Shown in pieces: positions 1-11,016 of a stretch of 64,000 nt of DNA. This DNA is from Hymenobacter gelipurpurascens. Its GTDB lineage: Bacteria > Bacteroidota > Bacteroidia > Cytophagales > Hymenobacteraceae. Each line of letters begins with the position of its first letter. Position 1 is the first letter of the stretch. The translations under genes were made by a program, and so were the position numbers. Below the pieces are notes generated by a model. It saw only the letters and a list, made by a program, of their open reading frames with translations, ran no database searches and had not been told where the DNA came from. Location of the stretch: assembly GCF_900187375.1 (NCBI RefSeq), contig NZ_FYEW01000001.1, positions 992,001 to 1,056,000 on the forward strand, given 5' to 3'.

Positions 1-2324
1 CCGTGGCCCGTAGTATTGAGGCGGCCGGTAACCTCATCGAAGAACGTTTCGCGCCCACCCAGCGTGGAGTCGCCGAGGCTTTTTTGCGTGATTTTCTTGA
101 TGGGTTGCTTGGTCACGATGTTGCCCATCGACCCCTTGCCTTTAATGGACAGCTCGGCAAAGTCGAAGTCAAACTGCTTCACCCGGGCGGCCGCCTTATC
201 GGAGAGCTGGATGTTTACAATTTCCGATTCCGAATTGGGGTTAGCCGTCAGGTAGAGCGTTTTGGTGCCTTTAGTGCCTTTGGTCAGGTCATACACCTTG
301 TCGCGGGTAATGCCCGTGACCAGGAAGCGCTTGGCAAAGCTGATACCGGAGGCGCCATCCAAGTACACCATATTGTACACCAGCCGGTCGTCGTTCTTAT
401 TATAGACGCCTACGTGTAGAATGTCCTTGCCCACGAAGGTCTTTTCCGCGATTTTAGACACTGTAAACGTACCATCCCGACGAATAGCTATGATGTCGTC
501 CAGGTCGGAGCAGCTGGTGACTTCCACGGCCTTCTCGTCTTTCTTGAGGCCATAGCCCACGAAACCATCGGCGTAGTTTACGTAGAGCTTCTGGTTAGCC
601 ACGGCCACTTTTTGGGCCGTTACCACATCAAAGGTGCGCAGTTGGGTTTTACGCTCTCTGTTCTGGCCGTACCTCTTCAGCAGACCTTCAAAGTAGTTGA
701 TGGCGTAGCGCGTGAGGTTGGCCAAATGGTCGGCTACTTCCGTCAGCTCACCTTCCAGACGCTGGATAAACTCTTCGGCCTTGAACCCATCGAACTTCGA
801 AATGCGCTTGATGCGGATTTCCGTCAGGCGCGTCAAATCGTCCTCCGTGATGGTGCGGCGCAGCACAATGCGCGTGTCGTTGGCCTTTTGCTTCTCGCCT
901 TCAATGCGCACGAACTTGCGTAGGCCACTGTCAATCGTTTCGAGAATCTCTTCCCAGGTTTCGCACTCCTCAATTTTGCGGTAGATGCGGTTCTCGATGA
1001 AAATCTTCTCCAGCGAAGCCGAAAGCCACTTCTCCTGCAGTTCCTCCTGACGAATTTCCAGCTCGCGCTCCAGCAGGCGCACAGTTTTCTGGGTGCTCAG
1101 GCGCAGCATATCCTCTACTCCCACAAAGCGCGGCTTATCCTCGATAATCACGCAGGTGTTGGGCGAAATGCTGATTTCGCAGTCGGTGAAGGCGTACAGC
1201 GCGTCCATCGTGAGGTCGGGGCTCACGCCGGTAGGCAGATGCACCTGAATCTCGACGGCCGCCGCCGTGTTATCGACCACCTTCTTGATCTTGATTTTAT
1301 TCGCCTCCGAGGCCTTCACGATGCTTTCCATCAGCGCCGTGGTGGTGGTGCCGTACGGAATGTCCCGGATGACGAGCATGGTCTTATCCGCCTTCTCGAT
1401 GGTAGCGCGCAGGCGTATTTTTGCGCCGCGTAGGCCACCGTTATAGTTCGAGACGTCGCAGAGGCCACCCGTCGGGAAGTCGGGGAACAGTTGAATGTCG
1501 CGGCCCCGCAGCACATCAATACTAGCCTTGCACAACTCGCGGAAGTTGTGGGGCATAATCTTCGTAGACAGGCCTACGGCAATGCCTTCTACGCCTTGGG
1601 CCAGCAGCAGCGGGAATTTGACGGGCAGCGTGGTGGGCTCGCGCTTGCGGCCGTCGTAGCTCATCTGCCACTCCGTGATGTCGGGGTTGAAGACCACATC
1701 CAAAGCAAACTTGCTCAGGCGGGCTTCAATATAACGCGGGGCAGCCGCGCCGTCGCCGGTCCGGATGTCACCCCAGTTGCCCTGGGTTTCGATCAGCAGA
1801 TCCTTCTGGCCCAGGTTCACCATAGCGTCGCCGATGGAGGCGTCGCCGTGGGGGTGGTACTGCATGGTCTGCCCGATGACGTTGGCTACTTTGTTGAAGC
1901 GGCCATCGTCCATTTCCTTCATAGCATGCAGAATGCGGCGCTGCACCGGCTTGAGGCCGTCCTCAATGGCGGGCACGGCACGCTCCAGAATCACGTAGCT
2001 GGCGTAATCCAGAAACCAGTTCTGGTACATGCCGTTCACGGTGGCTACGTCATGAATGGTTTCGCCGGGCGCAAATTTAGGCTCCTCTTCCGTTTCTTCG
2101 GTTACGGGCGTGGGCTCCGTTACGGCTACCACGTCGGCACCCGACTCTGACAACAGCAACTCGCCGGTTTCGCTGACCACAAATTGCGCGGGCTCCTCCG
2201 TGGGGCTGGCCGCATCCGCCGGATCCTGCGCCGGCTCCGACCCAAACTCAAAGGAATCACCGGCCCCGAATAGGTTCGGCTGCTCTTCAGGGTTGAGGTC
2301 TTGGGGGTTCGTTTCTTCTGACAT
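1..2324 (-). CDS. parC: DNA topoisomerase IV subunit A (C-terminus beyond window)
   Basis: Cleaves and religates DNA as the A subunit of a type IIA topoisomerase; with ParE it forms the decatenase. Translating the minus strand from the ATG at 2322-2324 gives 774 codons that run off the left edge. An acidic, low-complexity N-terminus of about 60 residues precedes the conserved breakage-reunion domain. The active-site tyrosine lies in AAPRYIEARLS, preceded by the YHPHGDAS and QGNWGD motifs. A GyrA-type beta-pinwheel region follows but is cut off. parE lies 166 bp upstream on the same strand, which favours ParC over GyrA. The long acidic N-terminal extension is unusual. A GyrA identity cannot be excluded without the C-terminal domain. 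Confidence 0.9.
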   Translation of the reverse strand, partial: MSEETNPQDLNPEEQPNLFGAGDSFEFGSEPAQDPADAASPTEEPAQFVVSETGELLLSESGADVVAVTEPTPVTEETEEEPKFAPGETIHDVATVNGMYQNWFLDYASYVILERAVPAIEDGLKPVQRRILHAMKEMDDGRFNKVANVIGQTMQYHPHGDASIGDAMVNLGQKDLLIETQGNWGDIRTGDGAAAPRYIEARLSKFALDVVFNPDITEWQMSYDGRKREPTTLPVKFPLLLAQGVEGIAVGLSTKIMPHNFRELCKASIDVLRGRDIQLFPDFPTGGLCDVSNYNGGLRGAKIRLRATIEKADKTMLVIRDIPYGTTTTALMESIVKASEANKIKIKKVVDNTAAAVEIQVHLPTGVSPDLTMDALYAFTDCEISISPNTCVIIEDKPRFVGVEDMLRLSTQKTVRLLERELEIRQEELQEKWLSASLEKIFIENRIYRKIEECETWEEILETIDSGLRKFVRIEGEKQKANDTRIVLRRTITEDDLTRLTEIRIKRISKFDGFKAEEFIQRLEGELTEVADHLANLTRYAINYFEGLLKRYGQNRERKTQLRTFDVVTAQKVAVANQKLYVNYADGFVGYGLKKDEKAVEVTSCSDLDDIIAIRRDGTFTVSKIAEKTFVGKDILHVGVYNKNDDRLVYNMVYLDGASGISFAKRFLVTGITRDKVYDLTKGTKGTKTLYLTANPNSESEIVNIQLSDKAAARVKQFDFDFAELSIKGKGSMGNIVTKQPIKKITQKSLGDSTLGGRETFFDEVTGRLNTTGH

Positions 2325-2490
2325 GAGGGGTGTGGCTGGCGCCACGGTTATTGTTCTTGTACCTCTCTCCTGCTTCTGTTTCGAGGAAAAGCAGAAGGTT
2401 TATTTGCGCTAGGCCAGTTGCCAGGCAATTTCACTTACTACGCTACTACATTAGCACACAACATGCTGGGTAGCTGGCAGCCAAAAAGGC

Positions 2491-4422
<1,932 letters not shown>

Positions 4423-4615
4423 CAGGAAAACCAGAAATCATATTTGAGGTAAAATAACGCAGAAAATTGACCTTTTCCGCGCTTTACTTTCGCTATCCAA
4501 GTTAGCAATTACTGGGTATTCAACCTACGAAAAGCGCTGTTCGTTCCCGTAAAATGGCTTAAAACACTTCAAAAGAATCATCTCTCCCTTCTCATCTTCC
4601 CAATTTATTTAGCAA

Positions 4616-5800
4616 ATGCTACCCCCCGCTGGTCAACATCACTTACCCCCTTCCGGGCACAAGCCCACTTCTACCGTCAAGCAAACCCCTATTGTTCAGT
4701 TTGCCTTCTTCATGCTGGGCTCTGTGCTGTTGATATATTCCCTTAAGGAATTAGACGACATCCTGCTGCCACTGCTGTTTTCGGCGCTCTTTACGCTGCT
4801 GCTGCTGCCCATTTGCCGGTGGCTGGAACTGCGCAAGGTTCCGCGCGTGCTTGCCATTATTCTGTGCCTGCTGCTGGTGCTGCTGGTGTTTGCCGGTATC
4901 ATCTTCGGGTTTGGATCCCAGCTAGCGCAGTTTCAATCGGAAATACCCAAGCTGCAGGATAAGCTGATGGAGTTTTTCAATGAGGCACAGGCCTGGGCGC
5001 ATACCAAGTTTGGGTACCAGCCCATGAGTATTGCCGACGTAAAAGACACCACGATGAAGGCCCTGAAGAAGTCGGGGGGTACCTACCTGGGTACCACGCT
5101 CAACACCACTTCGGCAGTGCTGAGCAACCTGGCGCAGGTACTGATTTACATCTTCTGCTTGTTGTTCTACCGCGACCATCTGCGGCAGTTCATGTTCCGT
5201 TTTGTGGCTCCGGATAAGCGCACGGCCGTGCTGCACACCGTCGATAATATCCAGACGGTAGTACAAGCCTACATCTCGGGGTTGTTTAAGGTTATCATCA
5301 TTGTGGCTATTCTGAACGGTATAGGCCTAGTGGCGCTGGGCGTTAAGTTTGCGGTCTTCTTTGCCATCTTCGCTTCAGTGCTGGCGGTCATTCCCTATAT
5401 CGGCATCATGATTGGGGCTACCATCCCGGCCATTATTACGCTGGTTGAAACGGGCTCCATTTTGCAGGCCTCTCTGGTAGTGGGTGTGTTTGTGGTGGTG
5501 CAGTTTCTGGAAGGCAACTTTATAACGCCCATGATTACCGGCTCACAGGTAAGCATCAATCCGCTGGCCGCCATCCTGGCCCTGATACTGGGCAACGAGC
5601 TCTGGGGCACTCCTGGCATGATTCTCAGCATTCCGCTGATTGCCGTAATTAAGGTGGTACTGGATGCCAACAAAACTACCGAGCCCTGGGGTTTCCTGCT
5701 GGGAGATACGGCCGAGGGCGAGGACTCTACCAAGCCCGAGACCAAGCAACCGGGTGGCTTGCAAAAGCTCTGGAACCGGGCTATTGGCAAGGCCGCTTAG
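4616..5800 (+). CDS. AI-2E family transporter (UPF0118 permease)
   Basis: Polytopic inner-membrane protein of 394 aa belonging to the AI-2E/TqsA/YdiK family. Some members export the autoinducer AI-2 or other small molecules and others act as Na+/H+ antiporters, so the substrate here is unknown. Hydrophobic segments lie at about 26-65, 75-105, 165-190 and several between 225 and 345. The family signature near VIPYIGIMIGATIPAI and the FLEGNFITPMITG segment are present. The C-terminal 40 residues are polar and charged. Monocistronic: a strong terminator follows within 25 bp. Confidence 0.85.
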   Translation: MLPPAGQHHLPPSGHKPTSTVKQTPIVQFAFFMLGSVLLIYSLKELDDILLPLLFSALFTLLLLPICRWLELRKVPRVLAIILCLLLVLLVFAGIIFGFGSQLAQFQSEIPKLQDKLMEFFNEAQAWAHTKFGYQPMSIADVKDTTMKALKKSGGTYLGTTLNTTSAVLSNLAQVLIYIFCLLFYRDHLRQFMFRFVAPDKRTAVLHTVDNIQTVVQAYISGLFKVIIIVAILNGIGLVALGVKFAVFFAIFASVLAVIPYIGIMIGATIPAIITLVETGSILQASLVVGVFVVVQFLEGNFITPMITGSQVSINPLAAILALILGNELWGTPGMILSIPLIAVIKVVLDANKTTEPWGFLLGDTAEGEDSTKPETKQPGGLQKLWNRAIGKAA

Positions 5801-5823
5801 ATAGGCCTACAGGCCACGTAAAG

Positions 5824-5863
5824 GAACCCTGCTCCACACGATGTGAGCAGGGTTCTCTGTTTT
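5824..5863 (+). terminator. Rho-independent terminator after the AI-2E permease
   Basis: Perfect 11-bp arms (5824-5834 and 5845-5855) flank a 10-nt loop and are followed by a T-rich tract. It closes the permease transcript. Confidence 0.8.
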
Positions 5864-6007
5864 AGAGCATCGCAAAGTCAACATATTTCTCCCAAATTTT
5901 ATACCCCTTATTCAGCAACCTCCCAGCGTTTGGGTAGGTATAATGCTCAGGTTGCTGCTTCTGGCAGCGCCCTTTTTTGAATACTCTAACCCTGAAAATT
6001 CCTTCCC

Positions 6008-6478
6008 ATGGCTATTATCACTGGCGAAACCGCTCGCGCTTACAACGACCTCGTAGAAATCAATAAAACGGCTGCTAAAGGCTATCAGGAAGCTGCCGAA
6101 GGTGTATCGAGCCCCGAGCTGAAATCTAAACTGAGCCAGCTAAGCCAGCAGCGCGCGCAGTTTGCTTCTGAGCTCACGCAGCATGCCAATCAGTATGGCA
6201 TCACCCCCCAAGATGAAACCACGGTAGAAGGCGTAGTGGCCGATGCTGCCGCCGCCGTACACCGGGGCTGGATCAACATTAAGTCGGCTATTACCGGCCA
6301 AGACGACTCAGCCATTCTGGGCGAGTGCGAAACGGGCGATGCTACGGCCTTGAGCTCCTACGAAACTGCTCTAAAATCACGGGAGCTGCCCACTGAGGCC
6401 CGCACCGTAATCGAGAAACAGCACGGCGAAATTCTGTCGGCTAAAAACTGGGTAACGCAACAGAAAGGCAGCCGCTAG
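6008..6478 (+). CDS. PA2169-family four-helix-bundle protein (DUF2383-like)
   Basis: Soluble 156-aa protein without signal peptide, largely helical. The N-terminal half (LVEINKTAAKGYQEAAEGV, then KLSQLSQQRAQFASEL) and the C-terminal EKQHGEILSAKNWV match the DUF2383/PA2169 ferritin-like four-helix pattern, a family often linked to stress responses. No metal-ligand set can be assigned with confidence. The gene stands alone between two terminators. Its TAG stop is the first part of a TAGGCC site. Confidence 0.7.
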   Translation: MAIITGETARAYNDLVEINKTAAKGYQEAAEGVSSPELKSKLSQLSQQRAQFASELTQHANQYGITPQDETTVEGVVADAAAAVHRGWINIKSAITGQDDSAILGECETGDATALSSYETALKSRELPTEARTVIEKQHGEILSAKNWVTQQKGSR

Positions 6479-6496
6479 GCCACCTTCTTTCTTCCT

Positions 6497-6531
6497 AAAA
6501 AAAGCCTGCCATGTGCAGGCTTTTTTTGTTT
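6497..6531 (+). terminator. Rho-independent terminator after the PA2169-like gene
   Basis: Arms at 6500-6509 and 6514-6523 form an A-rich/T-rich hairpin around a GC core, followed by a run of T. Confidence 0.85.
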
Positions 6532-6593
6532 TACTCAGTACCGCACAAGGTACTTTTGCAGAACTGTGGGCGCTTTGCAACCTTTGGAAAGCC

Positions 6594-6601
6594 TATCTTT
6601 G
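6594..6601 (+). promoter_or_regulatory. Candidate -7 box upstream of the exonuclease fusion gene
   Basis: TATCTTTG fits the Bacteroidetes housekeeping -7 consensus TAnnTTTG and lies 46 bp before the TTG start. A TTTG lies 16 bp upstream at 6574-6577, slightly closer than the usual 19-21. A second match, TACTTTTG, is at 6551-6558. Confidence 0.4.
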
Positions 6602-6647
6602 TTACCAATCTGCTTAGCACGTTTTATTACCTGATTTCAAGCCGCTT

Positions 6648-8132
6648 TTGTACGCCATCATTGACTTAGAAACTACCGGCGGCCAGCCTGCGCAGGACCG
6701 TATCACGGAAATTGCCATCTATATCCACGACGGAGAAAAGGTGGTGGATGAGTACAGCACGTTGCTCAATCCCGGTAGGCCTATCCCCTTCTTTATCACC
6801 CAGCTCACGGGCATTTCTGATGAGATGGTGCGCGAGGCTCCCAAGTTTCATGAGGTGGCCCGCAAGGTGGTGGAAATGACGGAAGGCTGCGTGTTTGTGG
6901 CCCACAATGTGCGGTTCGACTACAGTTTCCTGAAGAAGGAGTTTGCGGACTTAGGCTACAATTACTCCCGCAAAACGCTATGCACGGTGCGCCTGAGCCG
7001 CTCCCTGATGCCTGGCCAGCCTAGTTATAGCTTGGGGAAGCTGTGCCAGAACATCGGTATTCCGCTGGAAGGCCGGCACCGCGCGGGGGGAGATGCTGCG
7101 GCTACGGCCATTCTTTTTGGGCGGCTGCTCAAGATTTCGCAGCAGGAGGAAGCGCTGGTAGCTCCCGGCCTAAGCCCCGCTGACACCTTGGCGGCAGTAG
7201 ATGCTACCGCACCCTCAGGCCGCCAGACGGCCAACGCCAAGGCACCCGCGCCCCGCAAGATAAAGGCTGTTCAGGAGGCAATCCGGACCGCGCTGCTGCC
7301 GCCCAATATTACGCCTGAAAAAGTGGCTTCTTTGCCCCAGGAGGCGGGCGTGTATTACTTCCACAACGAGCAGGGCGAAGTAATTTATGTCGGTAAAAGC
7401 ATCAATATCTATAAGCGGATTCAGCAGCACTTTGCCGTCGATTACAAGTCGCGTAAGAGTCTGGAGTTCAAGAATTCCATTTCCGATATTACCTGGGACC
7501 TGACGGGCTCCGAGCTGGTAGCGCTGCTGTACGAGTCGCACGAAATCAAGCGCCTGAAGCCCTTATATAACCGCGCCCAGCGGCGCTCGGTGTTTCCGGC
7601 GGGCATTTTTATGCGCGTCGATGAGAACGGCTACAAGCACCTCTACTATGGCAAGGCCGATGACCATGCGGAGTCGCACCCGCTTATTGCGCTCGGCAAC
7701 CAATACAAGGCAAAGGGCTTCCTTTTTCACAAAGTAGCCAAGTTCAACCTGTGCCAGAAGCTCTGCGACCTGTATAAGACCACCGGTTCGTGCTTCGATT
7801 ACCAGGTGCACCGCTGTAAAGGGGCCTGCATAGGCCTAGAGCCCGCCGATGAGTATAACCAGCGGGTAGAGGCCGCCATTGAATCTTTCACCTATGAGCA
7901 CGGCTCGTTTGTGGTGATAGGGCAAGGCCGAAATGAAAGTGAAAAGAGCCTGGTAGTAGTGGAAAACGGCCGTTACGTAGGCTTTGGCTACGTTGATGAG
8001 ACCTTTACGGCTCGCCGCTTCCCAGATTTCAAGGACGCTGTGAAGCGCTACAACGACAATAAAGATGTGCAGCAGATTATCCGGCAGTACCTACGTACAA
8101 AGCACAAGGATAAAGTGAAAGTGTTCAGCTAA
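6648..8132 (+). CDS. DEDDh 3'-5' exonuclease fused to a GIY-YIG (UvrC/Cho-like) nuclease
   Basis: 494-aa two-domain nuclease. Residues 1-165 are a DnaQ-like exonuclease with Exo I (IIDLETTG), Exo II (VAHNVRFDYSFL) and Exo III (HRAGGDA, the DEDDh His and Asp). Residues about 225-310 are a GIY-YIG domain (AGVYYFHNEQGEVIYVGKS) as in UvrC and Cho. A UvrC-like Cys-rich stretch follows (FNLCQKLCDLYKTTGSCFDY). The architecture is known in Actinobacteria and Bacteroidota and points to DNA damage processing. The start is TTG; no upstream ATG keeps the frame, and the protein begins right at the Exo I strand. Preceded by a Bacteroidetes-type promoter and followed by a strong terminator. Confidence 0.85.
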   Translation: MYAIIDLETTGGQPAQDRITEIAIYIHDGEKVVDEYSTLLNPGRPIPFFITQLTGISDEMVREAPKFHEVARKVVEMTEGCVFVAHNVRFDYSFLKKEFADLGYNYSRKTLCTVRLSRSLMPGQPSYSLGKLCQNIGIPLEGRHRAGGDAAATAILFGRLLKISQQEEALVAPGLSPADTLAAVDATAPSGRQTANAKAPAPRKIKAVQEAIRTALLPPNITPEKVASLPQEAGVYYFHNEQGEVIYVGKSINIYKRIQQHFAVDYKSRKSLEFKNSISDITWDLTGSELVALLYESHEIKRLKPLYNRAQRRSVFPAGIFMRVDENGYKHLYYGKADDHAESHPLIALGNQYKAKGFLFHKVAKFNLCQKLCDLYKTTGSCFDYQVHRCKGACIGLEPADEYNQRVEAAIESFTYEHGSFVVIGQGRNESEKSLVVVENGRYVGFGYVDETFTARRFPDFKDAVKRYNDNKDVQQIIRQYLRTKHKDKVKVFS

Positions 8133-8170
8133 CGCCAGCAGTAGCTGCAGTTGTACAAATGCCCTCAGGA

Positions 8171-8209
8171 GCCTGTCCGGCGCTATTATGCGCCGGACAG
8201 GCTTTTTTT
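8171..8209 (+). terminator. Rho-independent terminator
   Basis: Perfect 13-bp GC-rich arms at 8171-8183 and 8190-8202 with a 6-nt loop, followed by T7. It ends the exonuclease fusion transcript. Confidence 0.9.
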
Positions 8210-8316
8210 ATTTACCCAGCGATGCAGATAAATCTTAACATATAAGATAAACTATATAAAAAATAATTACGCTAACTTCGGTAGGTCGGTCGGTGGCCGC
8301 TAGCTAGTTCTGCGTG

Positions 8317-8733
8317 ATGATGCAAGTGTTCGACTCTCCTTATTTGCGTATTCTTCATGATGCTACCTACCGGGTGCTGGAAATGCAGTGGCAGAAGGCT
8401 ACCAGTGTCCAATTTCGGGAGGGCATGCTCTTAGGCATCTCCCAAGCCAGCCGGCTGGGCGTACACACCTGGATTGGCAATTTGCAGGCTATGCAAACCC
8501 TCACACCCCAGGATCAGGAATGGATATATGAGAAGTGGTTTCCACGCTTCGCGGCGCTGGGCATCCGGCGTATGGCGGTGATAGAGCCCGAAAACCCGCT
8601 CAATCGGATTGGCATCATGCAGGTGATGCAGCACGAAGCCAGCACAGTGCCCCTGGCTACGGCCTATTTTCTCTCGGTGGAGGAAGCCCGCAAATGGAGC
8701 TGCCGGCGCTATACAGATATTCTCATGGCCTAG
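8317..8733 (+). CDS. STAS-like small protein of unknown function
   Basis: 138-aa soluble protein with no signal peptide. The pattern (ILHDATYRVLEMQWQK, a variable loop, then VHTWIGNLQAM and TAYFLSVEEARKW) resembles the strand-helix order of STAS/SpoIIAA-like proteins common in Hymenobacteraceae, but no phosphorylatable Ser signature was seen. The gene downstream on the opposite strand encodes a protein of the same size and layout, so the two are probably divergent paralogs. Three possible starts overlap (GTG 8314, ATG 8317, ATG 8320). The upstream region has a TAACTTCG candidate -7 box near 8273. The stop overlaps a TAGGCC site. Confidence 0.55.
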   Translation: MMQVFDSPYLRILHDATYRVLEMQWQKATSVQFREGMLLGISQASRLGVHTWIGNLQAMQTLTPQDQEWIYEKWFPRFAALGIRRMAVIEPENPLNRIGIMQVMQHEASTVPLATAYFLSVEEARKWSCRRYTDILMA

Positions 8734-8749
8734 GCCACTTCCTTTCTAC

Positions 8750-9193
8750 TCAAAGTTGCTGTTGGGCCTGCTGCAGCCATTCTACGGCGCTGGTCTCATC
8801 ATTAAAACGCCGCATAAAATACGTACGATCCGAGTTGGCGTCGGCCTCCGCGAAAGCTGGCAAGTCCATCGTCAGCATTTGGTAGGTTGGTGAGAGGAGC
8901 TGGCTCATGAAAACCGTCTGGCCCAGATGGGTGCTCAGGGTCGGGAAGAACTCATTGAGTCCCCAGTTCGTCGTTTCGTCATCGGCAGGAGTACGGCGGC
9001 GGCCATCCAGTAGCCAGTAAGGGCACTGGCACAGCAGAGCCGCCTCCAGAATATGCTGGTAGCCCTCCCGGGTTTCGGCCCCTGAAACAGGCCTTTGCCA
9101 CCGCGCAACCAGAAAGTGAAGATCTGAACGATACGTCAGTGTCAGATAATCTGGGGTGGAAAAGTGCTGCATCGGAACTGTAGTTGACTCCAT
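8750..9193 (-). CDS. STAS-like small protein, paralog of its convergent neighbour
   Basis: 147-aa soluble protein. It shares the order of the neighbouring gene product: TLTYRSDLHFLVARWQRPVSGAE, then CPYWLLDGRRR, a mid-domain NEFFPTL, and a C-terminal YFMRRFNDETSAVEWL. An aspartate (LLDGRR) stands where the neighbour has WIGN; this is the position that receives the phosphate-bearing loop in STAS folds. The ATG at 9193 is preferred over the TTG four codons upstream. The two genes converge with 16 bp between stops. Function not assigned. Confidence 0.55.
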   Translation of the reverse strand: MESTTVPMQHFSTPDYLTLTYRSDLHFLVARWQRPVSGAETREGYQHILEAALLCQCPYWLLDGRRRTPADDETTNWGLNEFFPTLSTHLGQTVFMSQLLSPTYQMLTMDLPAFAEADANSDRTYFMRRFNDETSAVEWLQQAQQQL

Positions 9194-9276
9194 CTTACAC
9201 AACCTGCCCAGTGGCTAGGCCAGGTATATACACATAACTAGCGGCTGAGCCTGTAATAACCAGGCAAAAGCCCTGC

Positions 9277-10872
9277 TTAATATAGCCGATGACGCAGCAG
9301 CCACCCAGCCGCGTCGAACTCATCGGCGCGGGGTAGGTATTTCTTTACCTCAACGGCCTTGGAAAGCGTGAGCGTATTGCCGTCGCCGCTATCATACACC
9401 GTAATACTGGTTTTGGCCCCTGCCGGAACCTGCGTGGTTTCAATCAGGTCCTGCCCGGCGCCATCGTATAGGCCTAGGGCGATGCGCGCATCGGGGACGC
9501 CGCGCACCTCAAAGGCATCGTTACCACCCAGGCCAAAAAGACGGATTACGTTGGTTTCGGCGGCATCGAAGGTCCGTTGGGACAGCAGCTTGTCGCCAGT
9601 GGGGTTTATCTGAAATACCTGTACCCGCACTTTGCCTGTGCCAGCGGGCTCCACCACAAAACGCTCGGCGGCATCGGTGCCGGGCAGCTCTATTTCTTCG
9701 GCCAGCAGCTCGTAGAACTTGTCCGCTACTGCCGGCAGCTCGTCGCGCCGCGCGTGCAGCTTGCGGTTGAAATCAGCCATTGACAGGGCCTGCACCTCCG
9801 TAGGCCACACTTGCAGCGCATCCGAAATCACGGAGTTGGGCAGCGCCTGGCGTAAGGAATCGGCAATTTCCCGAAAGTCATTGCGGGTAAGGTAGGCCAG
9901 TAACGACTTATCCATGGGACGCGCCGCCCGGTTCAGGCCCTCCACATCGCGCAGCCGAATGGTTTCGTGAAAGCTCTGGTAGTTGGATTTCACCCACCCA
10001 ATGATGTGCGTGAGCAAGCCATCATCAAACTTAAAAAACGCATGGTCCCGGTCGCGCGGAATGGCTTTGTAGATGGTGGTACCAGTGGCTCCCGGAAAAC
10101 TGGCCCAGCGCCATTGGTCTTCGCGGCGGCTCCAGTCGCCGAGCCACATATCAAACAGCCGGTTACGCAGATACTGGCGGGCATCAATGTGGTACTGTGG
10201 ACTTGTGAGCAAATTGGTGAACACCTTGCGGGAGCTTTCCACACTGGCGGAGCGGCCAAAGCTTTGGACAGTGCTCTGGTCGCCTTCGGGCCGCTCTTCA
10301 AACAAGTACAGCTGATTGGCAAAAGCCGTCCGGTACTCTCCCAGGGCTGGGTCGTCTGACAGATATACTAGCCTTGGGTTGGTATGAAATAGGCCAGCTG
10401 CCTGGGCCAGCTGCGGCACAATGTAGGCGCCATACGGATGAATGACGCTGGTCTGGTCTTTCATGAGCCGGCCAATAGGCCCGGCCTGCAGGTTTTCGGG
10501 CAGGGCCTTGGTGGGGTCTTTATCTACGGAGCGCAACACGTATTGCATCCCGTTGCGGTCTACCAGGCGCAGGTTGCGGGTCTGGAAGCTGCCGCCTTCA
10601 CGCACTGGCGTAAGGCCGCCCGGCACGGCCGTCCGGAGGTTGAATACGGGAGCCGTGACGGGAGTAGCCCATATCTCCCGGTAGTGTTTTCCCCAAAAAA
10701 AGGCGTGCACCGCCCCCCGCTGATACTGAGGCCCTGCTGCCACTTTCACGGTGGAGTCGGGCGCAATGGCCTGGGCCGGATGGGATACGACCGGCGCCGC
10801 GGGCGACGTGCACGAGCACAACAGTAAGGCACTCAGCAGGCCTACAGATGACGAGTAAGGGGAAAGCGGCAC
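9277..10872 (-). CDS. Lipoprotein with a kinase-like module, variant catalytic loop
   Basis: 531-aa predicted lipoprotein (GTG start; signal peptide with lipobox LLLCSC, cleavage before Cys21 or so). The middle region carries YVLRSVDKDP (about 111-120), RLFDMWLGDWSRREDQW (Gly245 onward) and IPRDRDHAFFKFDDG. This order resembles the Lys, catalytic loop and metal-Asp order of CotH/FAM20-type atypical kinases. I also recall the same segment between the phosphoesterase and barrel domains of long Bacteroidetes metallophosphoesterases. The catalytic-loop DRH of its paralog (start 11017) is SRR here (Ser248), so it may be inactive. The C-terminal 130 residues look like beta-sandwich repeats. Substrate unknown. 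Confidence 0.6.
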   Translation of the reverse strand: MPLSPYSSSVGLLSALLLCSCTSPAAPVVSHPAQAIAPDSTVKVAAGPQYQRGAVHAFFWGKHYREIWATPVTAPVFNLRTAVPGGLTPVREGGSFQTRNLRLVDRNGMQYVLRSVDKDPTKALPENLQAGPIGRLMKDQTSVIHPYGAYIVPQLAQAAGLFHTNPRLVYLSDDPALGEYRTAFANQLYLFEERPEGDQSTVQSFGRSASVESSRKVFTNLLTSPQYHIDARQYLRNRLFDMWLGDWSRREDQWRWASFPGATGTTIYKAIPRDRDHAFFKFDDGLLTHIIGWVKSNYQSFHETIRLRDVEGLNRAARPMDKSLLAYLTRNDFREIADSLRQALPNSVISDALQVWPTEVQALSMADFNRKLHARRDELPAVADKFYELLAEEIELPGTDAAERFVVEPAGTGKVRVQVFQINPTGDKLLSQRTFDAAETNVIRLFGLGGNDAFEVRGVPDARIALGLYDGAGQDLIETTQVPAGAKTSITVYDSGDGNTLTLSKAVEVKKYLPRADEFDAAGWLLRHRLY

Positions 10873-11016
10873 GAAATCTTAGGCTTAGAAGGCTTCTGCG
10901 GCCCAATGCCGCTGCCCTTATAGCGCAAACGGGGCCCTGCCGGTTGTTGAGCAAGGCCATCTACTTTTACAGCTGAGTTCCGTTCAAGGGTGTAAGCCGT
11001 GTTTTCTCTCTTTTGA

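Noticed and set aside
3..2150. Long plus-strand open frames opposite parC
   Set aside because: They are reverse-frame shadows; the minus strand gives a full topoisomerase A sequence with its active-site Tyr.
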